A stretch of DNA of 64,000 bases from Ctenosaura bakeri (taxonomy: Eukaryota; Chordata; Lepidosauria; Squamata; Iguanidae). Location of the stretch: NCBI GenBank assembly GCA_948474755.1, contig CAOLHI010000488.1, positions 555,626 through 619,625 of the forward strand, written 5' to 3'. Under the pieces are notes generated by a model, which searched no databases, was not told where the DNA came from, and saw only the letters and a list, made by a program, of their open reading frames with translations. Of this stretch, positions 21,903 through 34,377 are shown piece by piece (positions within the stretch are counted from its first letter, which is position 1; every line of letters begins with the position of its first letter). A program made the position numbers and the translations under genes.

Positions 21903-24600
21903 CAATTTCAATTCAATTCAATTGACCTTTATTAGGCATACTATAACATAAACATATACCTATCAATAAGACACAAGGATCCTTGCTTGACAGTTTAAAC
22001 CATAAATTTGCCACCTCAACCAGGAAATTAGCCATTAATCTAGTAACCTGCGGGTTTTGGTCATCTAATAAGTATTCTACAGATAGCCTATCTAGGCAGA
22101 TATTCATTTCCAATAGTCTCCTTAACAGCTTTTCCCTTGAATTTGAATACAATGGACAGCTCAATATAATATGAGAGAGATCATCGGGAGCTTGTGCACA
22201 ATGGCTCGTACGCTTTAAGAAAGGGATCTGTAAATATCTGCCCTTGGTCACATTCGAAGGATGTACATTCAGACTTGCAAGTAGAAAGACCTTTCTTGCC
22301 ACCAGCAACGTAAGAATTTGAAAATAATCTGGGATTCTACCCGGCTGGGGAGACACACCAAGCATCAATGGGGAACAGACCCTAGGGGGTGATGGATATG
22401 AAAGGTGGTATTCCCTTTCCAAGAGACAGGCCCTATCAGTTTTAAAGCACTCCATTTCAGTTAGTAAAAGGAGAGAATCTAATCTTAGGCCCAGGGACAT
22501 TACTTTGTTTTCATACAGTGAAGCTCATCTAGTATAATAGGCATCGGATAATAGGAAGCATAAGAGGCCAGAACTATTAGGCCTAAAATGGATTTTAAAC
22601 CAAAATTTAAAGGTCATCAGCCAGGCACTAACCTCAAGAGAGTTCAGGTCCAATTCAGCATAAAGTGTCAGATGGTAAACACATAGGGGAACAGATAGTA
22701 TTCTCCTAAAAAAGTGCCTGCACTCTTTCAAACTCTTTGTTAAAAACTGGAATCCAGGTAGGTGTACTATAAAGTAGTAAAGGTCTTAATTTGGCTTTAT
22801 AGATTTTTAAGGCCATCAAAATAACTTGGTTCCCATTTTTATAATAAAATGACTGTATAGCAGCCAGGGATCTTTTCCCTGCCTGAATTACCTTATCCCT
22901 CTGTTTATGCCAATGTCCATTAAAGTGGAAAAGTACGCCAAGGTATACGTAACTCTTGACCTGCTCGATTGTCTGGTTGCCGAACTTCCCTGGGACAAAT
23001 CGCTTGCAGAATACCAGTAGTTTAGATTTATCATAGTTTACCCGCAGATGATATTTGTCACAGTATTCAAAAAATCTTTTCAATGCTCTTGTCAAACCCA
23101 CATGAAATAATGAAAGTAACAATGTGTCATCAGCATATTGTAGGACAAAAAGTGGCTGATTACCCAACGAAGGTGGGTGAGAGTCTATTGAAGTCATAAA
23201 AGCAGGTAAATCCACCACAAACAAGTTAAACAGATGGGGAGCCAACACACATCCCTGTCTGTCCCCTACATCAGAGCGAATAGGGACTGTAAATAGACCG
23301 GTTTCAGAGAATTTCACTCTGCACTGGTTATTTGAGTGAAGCTGGCATAGTAGATACAACAAATGAGGATCTACATTAAGCTTACCAAGCTTATCCCATA
23401 GCAGCAGCCAATGAATTAAATAAAAAGCGGCCTTCAAATCAATGAATGCCGCATACAATTTGCCCTTAGAGAATGACAGGTATTTCTTTACTAAAAAAAA
23501 AAAAGCACTGTTATATGATCCACAGTGGACATATGCCTTCTGAAACCCACTTGCTCTGGACCAATCAGGGCTTGGGAGTTCATCCAGCTCAATAACTTAA
23601 TGTCCAAATAGCTAGCATATAATTTACCTACAACTGATAGGAGGCTTATTGGACGATAATTACCGGGGTCCTTCCTATCCCCCTTTTTAAAGATAGGGAT
23701 TATGATAGAGTCTTTCCAGGCAGCTGGGATCTCGCCAGAGTTGTTAACTAAAGTAAACAGATTAGCTAATGCCTTTGTCCATTGCTCAGTGAAAAATTTC
23801 AAAATCTCTGCTGGGAAGCTGTCAAATCCCAGAGATTTACCAGATTTTAATTTAAGAATCAGTTGGCATATCTCCACGGCCGAAACTGTGCTCCATAAGT
23901 TAGGAGGGTTTTTAATAAGATCAACCTCTGGTGTTTGGGCACTTATTTTCACAGAAAAATAGGAAACCCAAGTCAAGGGCAATATCATAGGTGGAACCAG
24001 AGAGTTCTTATATATATGATTCCTAACGGCCTCCCAGAAGGATTTCACGTCTTTGGATTTCAGAGCTTTATCCAAAGATAACCACTTGCATTGAAAAAAT
24101 AGCTTCCTTTTATCCTCAACCCATTTAGAGTATTTTTTAGGGGCTTCATAATAGGGCTCCAAATTAGCCCCTGGGCTGGCCGAAGCCTGATGAAATATTT
24201 GTCTTAAGTTCCGTTTGCAGGTGCGACAACTCTTATCAAACCAAGTTCCTCTACCTTTTATGTGATTAGGAAGATAAGAAGCCTCATTCTGGAAGATAGT
24301 AATAATGTTTAAATATGCCAGCAGAGTGTCATCTATCTTAGAACTGGTAGCTAGGACATTAAAACAATTTAAAACCAACGTGTCCTTAAGACTATTACTA
24401 ATAAATTCTTCCATTTTTGGGAGGGCATGTTTTATATCAATGCCAATTATTATATTTGCCAACTGAATCATATTGTAACAATTAAACCATATTAAATTTG
24501 GGAGGTGTACAGCCTGATAATACAGGCATATGCCTACAATGCCAGTACAAAGTTAAGGTCAAGATTAGGGCAGTTCTGTGTGATTTTCAATATTCCTAGG
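21903..24600 (-). mobile_element. Non-LTR retrotransposon (LINE), clade uncertain, inactivated
   Basis: 2.6-kb minus-strand LINE ending in an (ATTGA)n tail (plus strand CAATTCAATTCAATTGACC, 21906-21925). Coding blocks in order: 24471-23491 (326 aa; IIIPIFKKGDRKDPGNYRPI and LSVVGKL near its C-terminus); 23458-22706 (250 aa; DRQGCVLAPHLFNLF about 66-80, catalytic YADD 108-111 at genome 23126-23137, LLLYSTPTWIPVF near the end); 22731-22525 (FRRILSVPLCVYHLTLYAEL); 22500-21913 (195 aa; DDLSHIILSCPLYSNSREKL). One frameshift coincides with a 12-base A-run at 23492-23503, a second lies near 22715, and a stop separates the last two blocks. The endonuclease is missing. It is unlike the CR1 copies here; R4/Dong, Vingi and L2-like clades are possible. 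Confidence 0.8.
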
Positions 24601-26761
24601 CTAAGAGAGGTCAGATAGACTAATTTTGGTTCAGCCTTTACCAGTTAGGATTGCACTCTTATAGCACTCCTCTGTCTGGGAACAGCCAGGAGAAAGCCAA
24701 CTCCCATGTGCCTTCCTAGAAAGCTCTGCCGGTGAAGGGATTCTTCAGTTATTGTCCTGAAGAACTTAGCATCTGGACAGGTTCATAATAAGTAATTCCT
24801 TAAATATCCAGGGCTCAAGCCATTCAGAACTTTAAAAGTTACAAGCCCAGGAAACATAATGGCCAGGATCCTACAGCACTGTTTTCTCAATGTGCCATTA
24901 TGCTACACACTTCATGCTTGTGCAAGAAAAAAGAGGCAGGTACAATAATAGGACAAAGTGGCCAGCTCAGAGTCAACTGTTTCTTGAATTCTTGACTTCA
25001 AAGGTTCTTTGAAACCAAGGCACTATGGAATGAGTAACTTGGAAAATTGTCTCTGTCTTGGTAGAGGTGAGTTTTGAAATTACCCATCCCACCGTGTCTT
25101 AGGTCCAAGGATCCCTGGAGCATAGTCATCCAGGACAGAAATAGCTCAAGGTCAGTCTTCTTCTCCTTAACATTGCAGTTGCCTTTTTCTTTTTGTACCT
25201 TACTACTATTGTCTTTTTCCCATTCCTCATTGCCACCAACACTTTCTCCTCCTGCTTACATACAACTGCATTGGCAGAAGTGTACAATCCTGGGATTGCC
25301 TGAAAGCCTGGGCATTGCTTGAGTGGTAAATAAGAAGGATATCATGACAAGCTGTGTGGGTGTCCATATCATGTAGGGGCAACCATGGTGGCACCTGTAT
25401 GTATTCAAGGCAGTGCATTTGACTATTTGGCTACTAAGGTGTCCTGTCTGGGTACTGCATCAGGACCTGCAATATTCATCAGGTCTACATCTCACTAAGA
25501 TATTTATGATAGATGTGAATCAGTACTCTTTCCGTAGAGGAACTTCTGTTGGAGAAGTACTGTGCTTCCAGTTATGATGACAGCATTCCTGGGAAAGTGG
25601 CAAAAAAAGTGTGCAACAAAACTTATTGAAAATTAACTTCCACAGTGAGTTGCGCTAACTTTGTGAAATTACTTTACAGAGCAGTTGACCAGATCCCAAT
25701 ACTATAATATCATAGATATTTGATTAAAACTTTCCCCTTGACCTTCAGATATTGCTACGGCTACAATTCTGTTGAGAATCGCTGCTGTGTGACACTATTT
25801 GAGGTACATTATGTCAAGGTAGAATGGCATTGTTCCCTTGTTGTTTTTGTTCTTGAACACATGTACATTGGATCTATTGTTCATTCTTTGATTTAATGTT
25901 GTCAAGTCGCTTTTATTACTTTCTGATAAGGAAAAATGGAGTATTAAATGTGAAAATATAAAAATTAATACTCCACTAAGCAAATGGTAGAATATGTACA
26001 GACACGTTCATTTGAAAGAAGCAGTGAGGATGTAAGCAAATCTCTCCACACAAGCATACGCTCAAACACTGAATCATTTGAAAGTAGAAAAGGTACTCTG
26101 TTGCACAACACCTGAGCAAGAGTTAAGCCTCATGAGGCTACACCCATTGCCAAGAAACCTTAATATTCTTGTTTAGATGCAGAACTACTGATTAGATGGT
26201 TTTTCTATGTCATTTTATTTGGATGTTGCATTCCCTGATGCCAGAGAGATTATAAATATTGTAATACAAAACAGTACATTTTCTAAACTCTGCTGATACT
26301 CCAATCAGCATCAACTGTGTGGTTCTGAAAGCTACCATTTTGATTTCTCAAGGTGCTGCAGAATAGTCACTGTGGAAAATTAACTGCCAGCCATCCAGCA
26401 GTGAACTTGGGGCTATCAGTGCTAACATTATTTTGACTACTGGGATGACTTATCTGATTCATCAATCTATCTAATCTTTTACAAAGAGTACCTATTTCTT
26501 CTGACAACAAAATCCTTGTTTTTTCTATCAATGAAAGTCTTGTTCAGTTTTCCAAATTCAATTACCATAGCAAACATAACATCATTAATCATCACTAATC
26601 AAGAACATGCACAGTTAACATCAAAGTTCTCTTATATGAAAAATTAATTGCCATGATTTTCTGTGGTAATGTTTTTAATATACTTTTAAGCATGTTATAG
26701 GTCATTCACATTTTTTTATCTCACTGTCTTTTGCTGGACATAGCAACATTTTAAGATACCT
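24601..26761. other. Intergenic stretch, possible L3-like fragment at its start
   Basis: About 24790-24880 (CCAGGGCTCAAGCCATTCAG, AACTTTAAAAGTTACAAGCC) resembles the 3' part of the L3-like LINE at 12280-12340. The rest to 26761 shows no repeat or exon I recognise and is AT-rich. Confidence 0.35.
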
Positions 26762-28090
26762 TTTCCTGGAGCAGATCATTAAGCGTTCAGTTTCTAATCA
26801 TTTAGAAAACAACGCAATAATCACGAGAAGTCAACATGGATTTCTCAAAAATAAGTCATGCCAGACTAATCTGATCTCTTTTTATGATAGAGTTACTAGC
26901 TTGATAGATGAAGGGAATGCTGTGGATGTAGCATATCTCGATTTCAGTAAGGCCTTTGACAAAGTTCCCCATGACATTCTTGCATCGAAGCTAGTAAAAT
27001 GTGGGCTAGACAGGGCTACTGTTAATTGGATATGTAATTGGTTGACCGACCGAACCCAACGGGTGATCACGGATGGCTGCTTTTCATCCTGGAGAGAAGT
27101 GACTAGTGGGGTGCCACAAGGTTCTGTCCTGGGCCCAGTGCTGTTCAATATTTTTATCAATGACTTAGATGAAGGAATAGAGGGCATGCTCATCAAATTT
27201 GCAGATGACACCAAATTGGGAGGGGTTGCTAATATGCCAGAGGACAGGATCAAAATTCAAAATGACCTGGATAGATTGGAGAGCTGGGCCAGGGCGAACA
27301 AAATGAAATTCAACAGAGAGAAATGTAAGGTCCTACACTTAGGCAGAAATAATGGAATACAGAAATATAGGATGGGGGACACGTGGCTGGATAGCAGTAC
27401 GTGTGAAAGGGATCTAGGAGTCTTCATAGACCACAAGCTGAACATGAGTCAGCAGTGTGATGCGGCAGCCAAGAAAGCCAATGCAATTCTCGGCTGCATC
27501 AACAGGAGTATGGTGTCTAGATCGAGGGAGGTACTGGTACCACTCTACTCTGCTTTGGTTAGACCCCATCTTGAATACTGTGTCCAGTTCTGGGCACCCC
27601 AATTCAAGAAGGATATTGACAAGCTGGAGCAAGTCCAGAGGAGGGTGACCAAAATGGTGAGAGGCCTGGAAAACATGCCCTATGAGGATAGACTGAGAGA
27701 GCTGGGTATGTTTAGTCTGCAGAAAAGGAGGTTAAGAGGGGACATGATAGCCATGTTTAAATATTTGAAGGGATGCCACGTAGAGGAAGGAGGGGGCTTG
27801 TTTTCTGCTGCTCCAGAAACCAGGACAAGGAGCAATGGATTCAAGCTGCAGGAAAGGAGATTCCACCTGAACCTCAGGAAGAACTTCCTGACAGTCAGGG
27901 CTGTCCGGCAGTGGAATCTGCTGCCTCGGAGAGTAGTGGAGTCTCCTACCTTGGAGGTTTTTAAGCAGAGGCTTGATGACCATCTGTCGGGAGTGCTTTG
28001 AGGGTGTTCCTGCATGACAGGGAGTTGGACTGGATGGCCCGTGTGGTCTCTTCCAACTCTACATTTCTATGATTCTATGATTCTATGATT
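26762..28090 (+). mobile_element. CR1 LINE, 5'-truncated, RT frame intact to the stop
   Basis: Sense CR1 copy. The reading frame is open from about 26766 to the TGA at 27999-28001 with no interruption, 411 codons covering RT from [17 protein letters not shown] through [24 protein letters not shown], the catalytic FADD box (27198-27209) and the complete C-terminus [13 protein letters not shown]. The 3' UTR follows, ending in three ATTCTATG units at about 28068-28090. It lacks the fingers region, endonuclease and ORF1, so it is dead despite the clean frame. It is closely similar to the antisense copy at 10376-12010 and keeps the C-terminal frame that copy has lost. Confidence 0.9.
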
Positions 28091-28188
28091 TTCCTGATGT
28101 TCATATGCATAATGCAATGTTGTTGTTGCTGTTTGACTGTCTCTAGTTAACTTCCTAAAGTATATTAATATCAGTTAAATAACTTGAT

Positions 28189-28223
28189 TATTTATTTATT
28201 TATGAATGAATGAATGAATGATT
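28189..28223. repeat. (TTTA)n(TGAA)n microsatellite
   Basis: Three to four TTTA units followed directly by four TGAA units. Confidence 0.85.
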
Positions 28224-28550
28224 AATAGACTTGAGGCCACCTGATGCCTGATACATTATGAGAAGCAAAATGGAATCTTCTCCAAAAAATCATAATCAGA
28301 ACTGAAACTTTCACTAAGTTTTTCTCTAAAGATATCAAAGACTAACTGATCATGAAAAATAAAGGGAGGGAGAAGGAAGGGAAGTGAAAAGCTTTGAGGT
28401 TAATTTTAGAGCAAATAATAGTTTGCATGTTTGGTGACTCTTCTTCTCCTGTAACAATAGTAGGTCTGAGCTGGACCAGAAGGTTCAGCGAGGGAGACTT
28501 CCTTGAAGCCTAGAGAACTTGGAGTCTCCTCATGGCAAAAGGGCAGGATG

Positions 28551-28605
28551 TTATATACATATATGCAGGGGTTGTGTATATGTTATATACATATATGCAG
28601 GGGTT
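28551..28605. repeat. 23-bp direct duplication
   Basis: TTATATACATATATGCAGGG plus GTT occurs at 28551-28573 and again at 28583-28605, separated by GTGTATATG (32-bp period). Confidence 0.9.
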
Positions 28606-28800
28606 CTGTTCCAGGGACCTGCGTAAAACAAAGGCATTGTGTCCTATTACAGTCAATGTATGCAACACATGTGCAGCAGCATGGGCATGTGCCTACTGTA
28701 TCCATTGACTATAATGGGACATGACACTTCATATGACCTCACATTCTGTTACTCATGAGAAGTGGATTTTTCCAATAGAAATTATATAAGAAATACTGGT
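28590..28800. mobile_element. Possible Tigger-like MITE fragment
   Basis: GCAGGGGTTCTGTTCCAGGG resembles the subterminal sequence of Tigger-type elements. Inverted segments at 28642-28658 (TCCTATTACAGTCAATG) and 28703-28719 support a palindromic non-autonomous element. TA-flanked ends were not found. Confidence 0.4.
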
Positions 28801-29149
28801 ATCTTCAAGCTCCCCAAAGTCACAACAGAATTTAGTTTGTGAATTTCAGAGGTGAATTTTACATCAGGTTACCCCAAAGAAGTCCATACTGAAACACTGT
28901 TGCTGTGAAGGATATAACACTTTGAACTAAGTGAAAACTTGGACTGACCCTGTGGAAGTCCTACATGTGGTATACAAGGTGTTGGAATGTTTTCTTTGTT
29001 AGTCAGTTGGTTTTACCAGAAATTAACTGCTTGTTCCATGATAAAAATGACAATATTCTTCAAATCAAATTTATTTTTATCTTAAACAGTCATGACTGTG
29101 AATTGGGGTGAGGACCTGAAAGAAAGACCACAAAAGAAATAATCAATCA

Positions 29150-29610
29150 GTCCATCGATCTGGCAATTAATATCCTGCCTGTCTCCTTGTACAGGATCCA
29201 GTGCAGCTTAGAAATACCTTTTTTTTAAAAAAAAGAGGGTATAGTTTAAAATATTATTCACTCAAAACTTTTGTTCATTAAATGATAGTTCAGCTGAAAA
29301 CACAAGTTTAGATTAATATAAAACACAACTAAAATGCAGTAAAAAAGATAAGACAACACCCCACTAAAAGATCTTTTTGCCACATAAATTGTAAACCAAA
29401 GGCCTGCCTGAATAAAAAGGTGTTTTCTTGCTACCAAAAGGAAAGGACTTAGAGGACCGACCAAACCTCTCATGGGAGGGAATTCCGTAACATGGGAGCA
29501 GCCACTGAGAAGGTTGTCTCCCAGGTCCTCGCCCCAATTGCCTGTCATGATGGTAGGACAGAGAGAAAGCCTTCTTTCGGAGATCTTAAAACTTGGGTTG
29601 GCTTATACTG
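29150..29610 (-). mobile_element. L3-like LINE 3' end, copy 3 (antisense)
   Basis: GCCTGCCTGAATAAAAAGGT, ACCGACCAAACCTCTCATGG, GGGAGCAGCCACTGAGAAGG and AGGTCCTCGCCCCAATTGCC match copies 12013 and 17640 in order. Only the 3' segment is present. Confidence 0.6.
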
Positions 29611-30775
29611 AAAGGAAAACAAACGACGACGACAACAACAAAAAAAATTTCATGTATTCCAACAATCAGGACCAGATTGTGTATATTACTTAGGTGAACA
29701 CTACTTGAAATAACTGCACTGGTCAGTGACAACTTGATAGTGTAGGGATGGCATCTAAGATCTCAGAATTCTCTTATTACAACAGTTTTCAGCTCTGTGT
29801 GTTTGCACAACACTAAGCAAAGGAACAGTGTTTTATATTATTTTATTAATATGCACAGGTTTAATAGTGTTTTATATTGTTTTCCATCAGTATCTTTAGG
29901 GTTTAATAGCTAAGTCTAATTTCTTGTAAAATACAAGGGATTTGCAAAGAATATACAGTGAAAATCTGATACATGTTTTAGCTAAGCCTAGGATTGGTTG
30001 GGGAATGGAGAGCTGAGAGAAAGCTGAAGCTTGGAAAGACAGCTGGAAATTTAGTTGGAATTGAAGGGGCAGTGAAGAAGAGAAAAGGCAGAGCAGAGAG
30101 ACAAGTAGGCCAACAAGAAGTAATCCAAGAGGATTCAGAAGTAGAGAAATAGAGTGTGGGGGCTTGATCTGTGGGAGAGCAATTTTGGAAGAAAAGCTTG
30201 CCAGTAGAACTCTGCAAATGACAGCTTGCCTGAAATCTGACAGGAAGAGAACAGGAAAAGTGTAAGACTTCTCTTTCTCTCTCTATTTTTAAGGGTCTCT
30301 GATTAGATAAGCTTGGAGGAATCCATTATCCATTTAATCTTTGCTTCTTTTTCTGTTGCTCATTTGTGGCTTATTGTAAACTGAAACCATTTTTTTCTCT
30401 CATATTGGGATCTAATGGGGAGCTCCAACAGAAGAATAGTTGTTGTTGTTGCTGTTTTCATATTAGATCAATAAATATTAGTAAATATTTCTGTGGCTTA
30501 CAGTTATAGCTTGCCCACTCCATGTCTGATGCCTTACCATTCTACCAAAATGGGGCTTCCTTTGTGGAATTAAAAATTTGGGGTTGCCTTGGTGGAAAAA
30601 GCCTTATAAATAAAGATGTTCACCTCCTGGCAGTGGAAAAGTTTCTGGGGGAAGGAGTAAGGCCCTTGTTGCAAAGGCCTGCAGGTATGGCTGGCCTGGC
30701 CTGTGACACCTCATTAAAATTCACTATTATGAAAGTACATTTAACTCACCTCAAGTAGGTCCTGTCCACTCATGA
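29611..30775. other. Intergenic stretch without recognised genes
   Basis: Short A-rich run at 29639-29647. A purine-rich segment at about 29985-30270 and a TATA-like CCTTATAAATAAAG near 30603 have no coding context. No repeat family assigned. Confidence 0.35.
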
Positions 30776-31530
30776 TGAAACAACATTAGGCAGAAAAAAT
30801 GGAATGCACAAATATAGGATGGGGACACATGGCTGGATAGCAGTACTGGATAGCAATGCATGTGAAAGGGATCTAGGAGTCTTGGTATATCACAAGCTGA
30901 ACATGAGTCACCAGTGTGATGCAGCAGCCAAGAAAACCAACACAATCCTTGGTTGTATCAATAGTAGTATGGTGTCTAGATCGAGGAAGGTAATGGTATT
31001 ACTCTATTCTGCATTGGTTAGGCCTCATTTGGAATACTGTAAACAGTTCTGGGCACCTCAATTCAAGAAAAATATCAACAAGCTGGAATATGTCCAGAGG
31101 AGGCCGACCAAAATGGTGAAGAGTCTGGAAGCCATGCCCTATGAGGAACGGCTTAGGGAGCTGGGTATGTTTAGTCTCCAGAAGAGAAGATTAAGAGGGG
31201 ACGTGATAGCCATGTTTAAATATTTGAAGGGATGTCATGTCAAGGAGGGAGTGGGATTGTTTTCTGCTGCTTCAGAGACTAGGACAAGAAGCAATGAATT
31301 CAAGCTGCAGGAAAGGAAATTCCACTAGAACCTCAGGAAGAACTTCCTGATGGTCAGAGCTGTCTGGCAGTGGAATAGGCTGCCTCAGAGTGTGGTGGAG
31401 TCTCTTTCTTTTGAGGTTTTTAAACAGAGGCTGGGTGACCATCTGTTGGGAGTGCTTTGATGTGTGTTCCTGCATAGCAGGGGGTTGGACTCGATGGCCC
31501 TGGGGTCTCTTCCAACTCTATGATTCTATG
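30776..31530 (+). mobile_element. CR1 LINE 3' part with one nonsense codon
   Basis: Frame from 30804, with [40 protein letters not shown] and [23 protein letters not shown] at 31326-31328 interrupts it; the same frame then continues unbroken through [20 protein letters not shown] to the family stop at 31458-31460. A 13-bp tandem duplication (CTGGATAGCAGTA / CTGGATAGCAATG) lies near 30833-30858. The tail ends in GATTCTATGAA. Confidence 0.85.
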
Positions 31531-32764
31531 AACATTGTCAAACACTCTTTTAAAAGTTGTGAACTTAAGAGATCAAACACATCCCTGTGGTTACTCCTTT
31601 GAAATCAGTGGAATTACACCACAGATGCAGTTGGCCATATGCAGACAGAATGCACTACTCTTTCACTGCCAAAAATCATAGAAACCTCACAGGTTGCCAG
31701 TACATATTATTCAACTTTCATTAATTTGAATAAGAACAAGACAATGGGTTTAATTTAGATTCTTGATGAAATTGACTGCAGACCATCTGTTTTCCATCCT
31801 CAAGAACTGATAGGCCAACAGATGAACATTTTGTTCTAAAAAGAAACCTGGAAAATGCTAACACTTGGATGCTGCTAATCTTGGTGGCTCTTTTAGCAAC
31901 AAGGAGGTGGTTGAAGCTGCAGGTTTCTTGTGCCAGTTTTATTCCAACATGGATAGCTGAATTAGATATTCTTCCCATGTTCGATGTGATTGAAAAGTTT
32001 TGCTTGACAAACTGTTGCCATGTTGTGCGGCCCATATGGCTTCTTTTGGAGTGTGTAAAGGTCAATGCTTCTGTTAATAAAAATGATTGCAAATAGATCT
32101 CTACCATATGATTCTATTCCACCTTATTCATATTGGGAATGTCTTCTTTGACAATCTGGAATTTCTTTTTAGTGTGTGTGTGTGAGTGTGATTTGAATTA
32201 GGTATGAATTACAACTGAATTCTCAAAAGTTCCTTACTGACAGAAGCCCTGTTTCATATGAATGGGAGGGTGTGCTGTTCGAACAGCTGAGGGGCTATGG
32301 TGCAGCTTTTTAAACATTATATTAATCAAAGTCTGAATATATTTCTTCAAGGGCATGTGAGTAATATACCTTGGCCTGCAATACAAAATGAGAACATGTT
32401 GCAATGGAAATAACATGATTTTGACTAAAGAAATAAATAAAACACATGGAATCATGGATGTTTTCATTTTTCTGTGTGTGCCAGATGGTCTGGAAAATGT
32501 CACAGAGATATGTAAAAGAGGATACACTGAAATTTAACTTAACTTTTTGAAATTATTTTGCTCCTGAGATCTCCTGAGAATTAGCTTCCTTAGAACATCA
32601 GCCATTAAAGAAGCACTAGAATTGCAAGCAGGTCAACAGACTGAATACTATCCAAGAAACGTCAAGTGTAGAGGTGTAGACCACTGGTGGTGCTGTTAAC
32701 ATTTGGAAGATGTTGACAGGTAGATTTCAGGAAAGATAGTCATTCTGATGGGCCCTCAAGTAAA
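31531..32764. other. Intergenic stretch without recognised genes
   Basis: Frames on both strands around 31721-32107 are mirror shadows with no domain. A short TG run lies near 32173-32186. No repeat family assigned. Confidence 0.35.
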
Positions 32765-32766
32765 TA

Positions 32767-33105
32767 CAGTCAGCCCTCTGTATCCCATGGGTTCTGGGTC
32801 CAAGGATTCAACTAGGCACAGCTTGAAAATATTTGGGTAAAAAAATCAAAGAACCAGTCTTGATTTTGCAGCACACTGAGCACTACGCTGATGTGTAGGC
32901 ATAACCATGGCCTAGACTCCTGCCACTACACAGATCCTCAAGCTCTCCCCAACATTTGTTTGAGGTGGTCACCATTTTTTTAAAGGATGCCATTTTACCA
33001 TGCCATTGTATATAATGGGAACTGAGCATCCATGTTTTGTTTTGTTTTTTTGGTATGCATGGGGGCTCAGGGAATGAAACCACAGCAGATATTGAAGGGC
33101 CACTG
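32767..33105. mobile_element. Tigger-like (Tc1/mariner) MITE, 339 bp, second subfamily
   Basis: Left end CAGTCAGCCCTCTGTATCCC and right end ATTGAAGGGCCACTG (complement CAGTGGCCCTTCAAT), flanked by TA at 32765-32766 and 33106-33107. The interior has CTGGGTCCAAGGATTCAACT. No transposase. Confidence 0.7.
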
Positions 33106-33227
33106 TATTGTGTCCCAAGGCATGCAAGGTTAAAATTCTAAAAGCAGCAATAATTCAGAAGACCAAAACAAAATGAAACAGTATATTGGCCCCTCCACCT
33201 TTGCAAGGGTTCAGGGCACAGATATTT

Positions 33228-33844
33228 TGGCCCTTACTGCATAAATTTGTCATACCACAAGAGCAACTCATTGTTCCCAGTCCAGGATCTGTGCTATCAC
33301 ACAATGTTGTTGCTAACCAGCTGCTATCACTTTGCAATCCTTTGGTAAGCTGCCCTTTTTCAATGCTGTAAAAATATCCATTAGTGACTCCCTCTCCCTC
33401 CACAATCCCATCAGCTGTGTGAGTGTGGTTTCTCAATAGCGCTTGATAGTGCTTCATGCCATGTGGGCATGATGTGGGCATTCTCAGCTTGTCCCTCCCT
33501 CAGCTACTCCCATGGTGTGATTTGTTTGAAATGTATCACTTCTCTGTGTTTACTTTAAATTTCTCTTTTGAATTATTTTTTTTTAAAAAAGTAATACATT
33601 TTTTAGCATTATAGTGCAAAAATGCAAATACCTATGAGCGTGTCATGATGTTGTAATGTCGCTGTGCTAATGCAGCTTGGAAAAAGAAAACTCTGACCAA
33701 TCATGAGCTGTGGGGCAGGGAAAAGGACACACCAATGATGCTATTATGTGGTGGGAACACTGACGGCAATAACAGTGCTCATCTGCTTAAGTCAAAAGGG
33801 TGCAGTAAAGAGCATTCATAACCTGATACCATCATGGAAATGGC
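33228..33844. mobile_element. Possible hAT-like MITE
   Basis: Left terminus TTGGCCCTTACTGCAT and right terminus ATCATGGAAATGGCAA are weakly inverted and resemble the GGCCATTTCTGCA termini seen elsewhere. The interior is not palindromic. Borders are tentative. Confidence 0.3.
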
Positions 33845-34232
33845 AATGCTGGGATTGAAATGGAATGACATGCTGGTGAGGTATGGGAGGTAAGGGATTT
33901 TGTAACTATTATTCCTTCAATATTGATGTAATATAGAGGAGTTAATTGTAGACAAAGACAGTTTCAGAGAATGATTGAGAAAGTAATGCTACATCTGGAA
34001 GACAAGAATTTGCCTACTGTTACCTCCACCTAAATGAGGGGAAATAACATGTTTCAACACATAGTAGAATTAAGTCTGTGCATCAAGCATCACCTTGTTC
34101 CTGAGAATTAAAACTACAGTGGTTTGTTGAAGTTCCTTTTCTGAATGTGTTTCTTAGCCCAGAAGGGGCTAATGGGGAATCAGAGAAGGAGGGAAATTTG
34201 GGAATGGGACATACAAATAACCAGACAAGAGA

Positions 34233-34300
34233 CAGGAAGGAAAGTCAAGAGAGGAAGAATAAGAAGGAAGAAAGGGAGGGAGGAAGGAAGACAGAGAATT
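34233..34300. repeat. Purine-rich (GGAA)n-like tract
   Basis: Imperfect GGAA and GAAG units. Confidence 0.7.
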
Positions 34301-34377
34301 GACGGAATGAGCTGACTCCATCTCCAGTTTTGGAACATCTGCCAGTTTGTCTCAAAAACTCTGGAACTGCACTATGC

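Noticed and set aside
30597..30616. TATA-like CCTTATAAATAAAG as a promoter
   Set aside because: No downstream exon or CpG-rich start region; AT-rich words of this type are common here.
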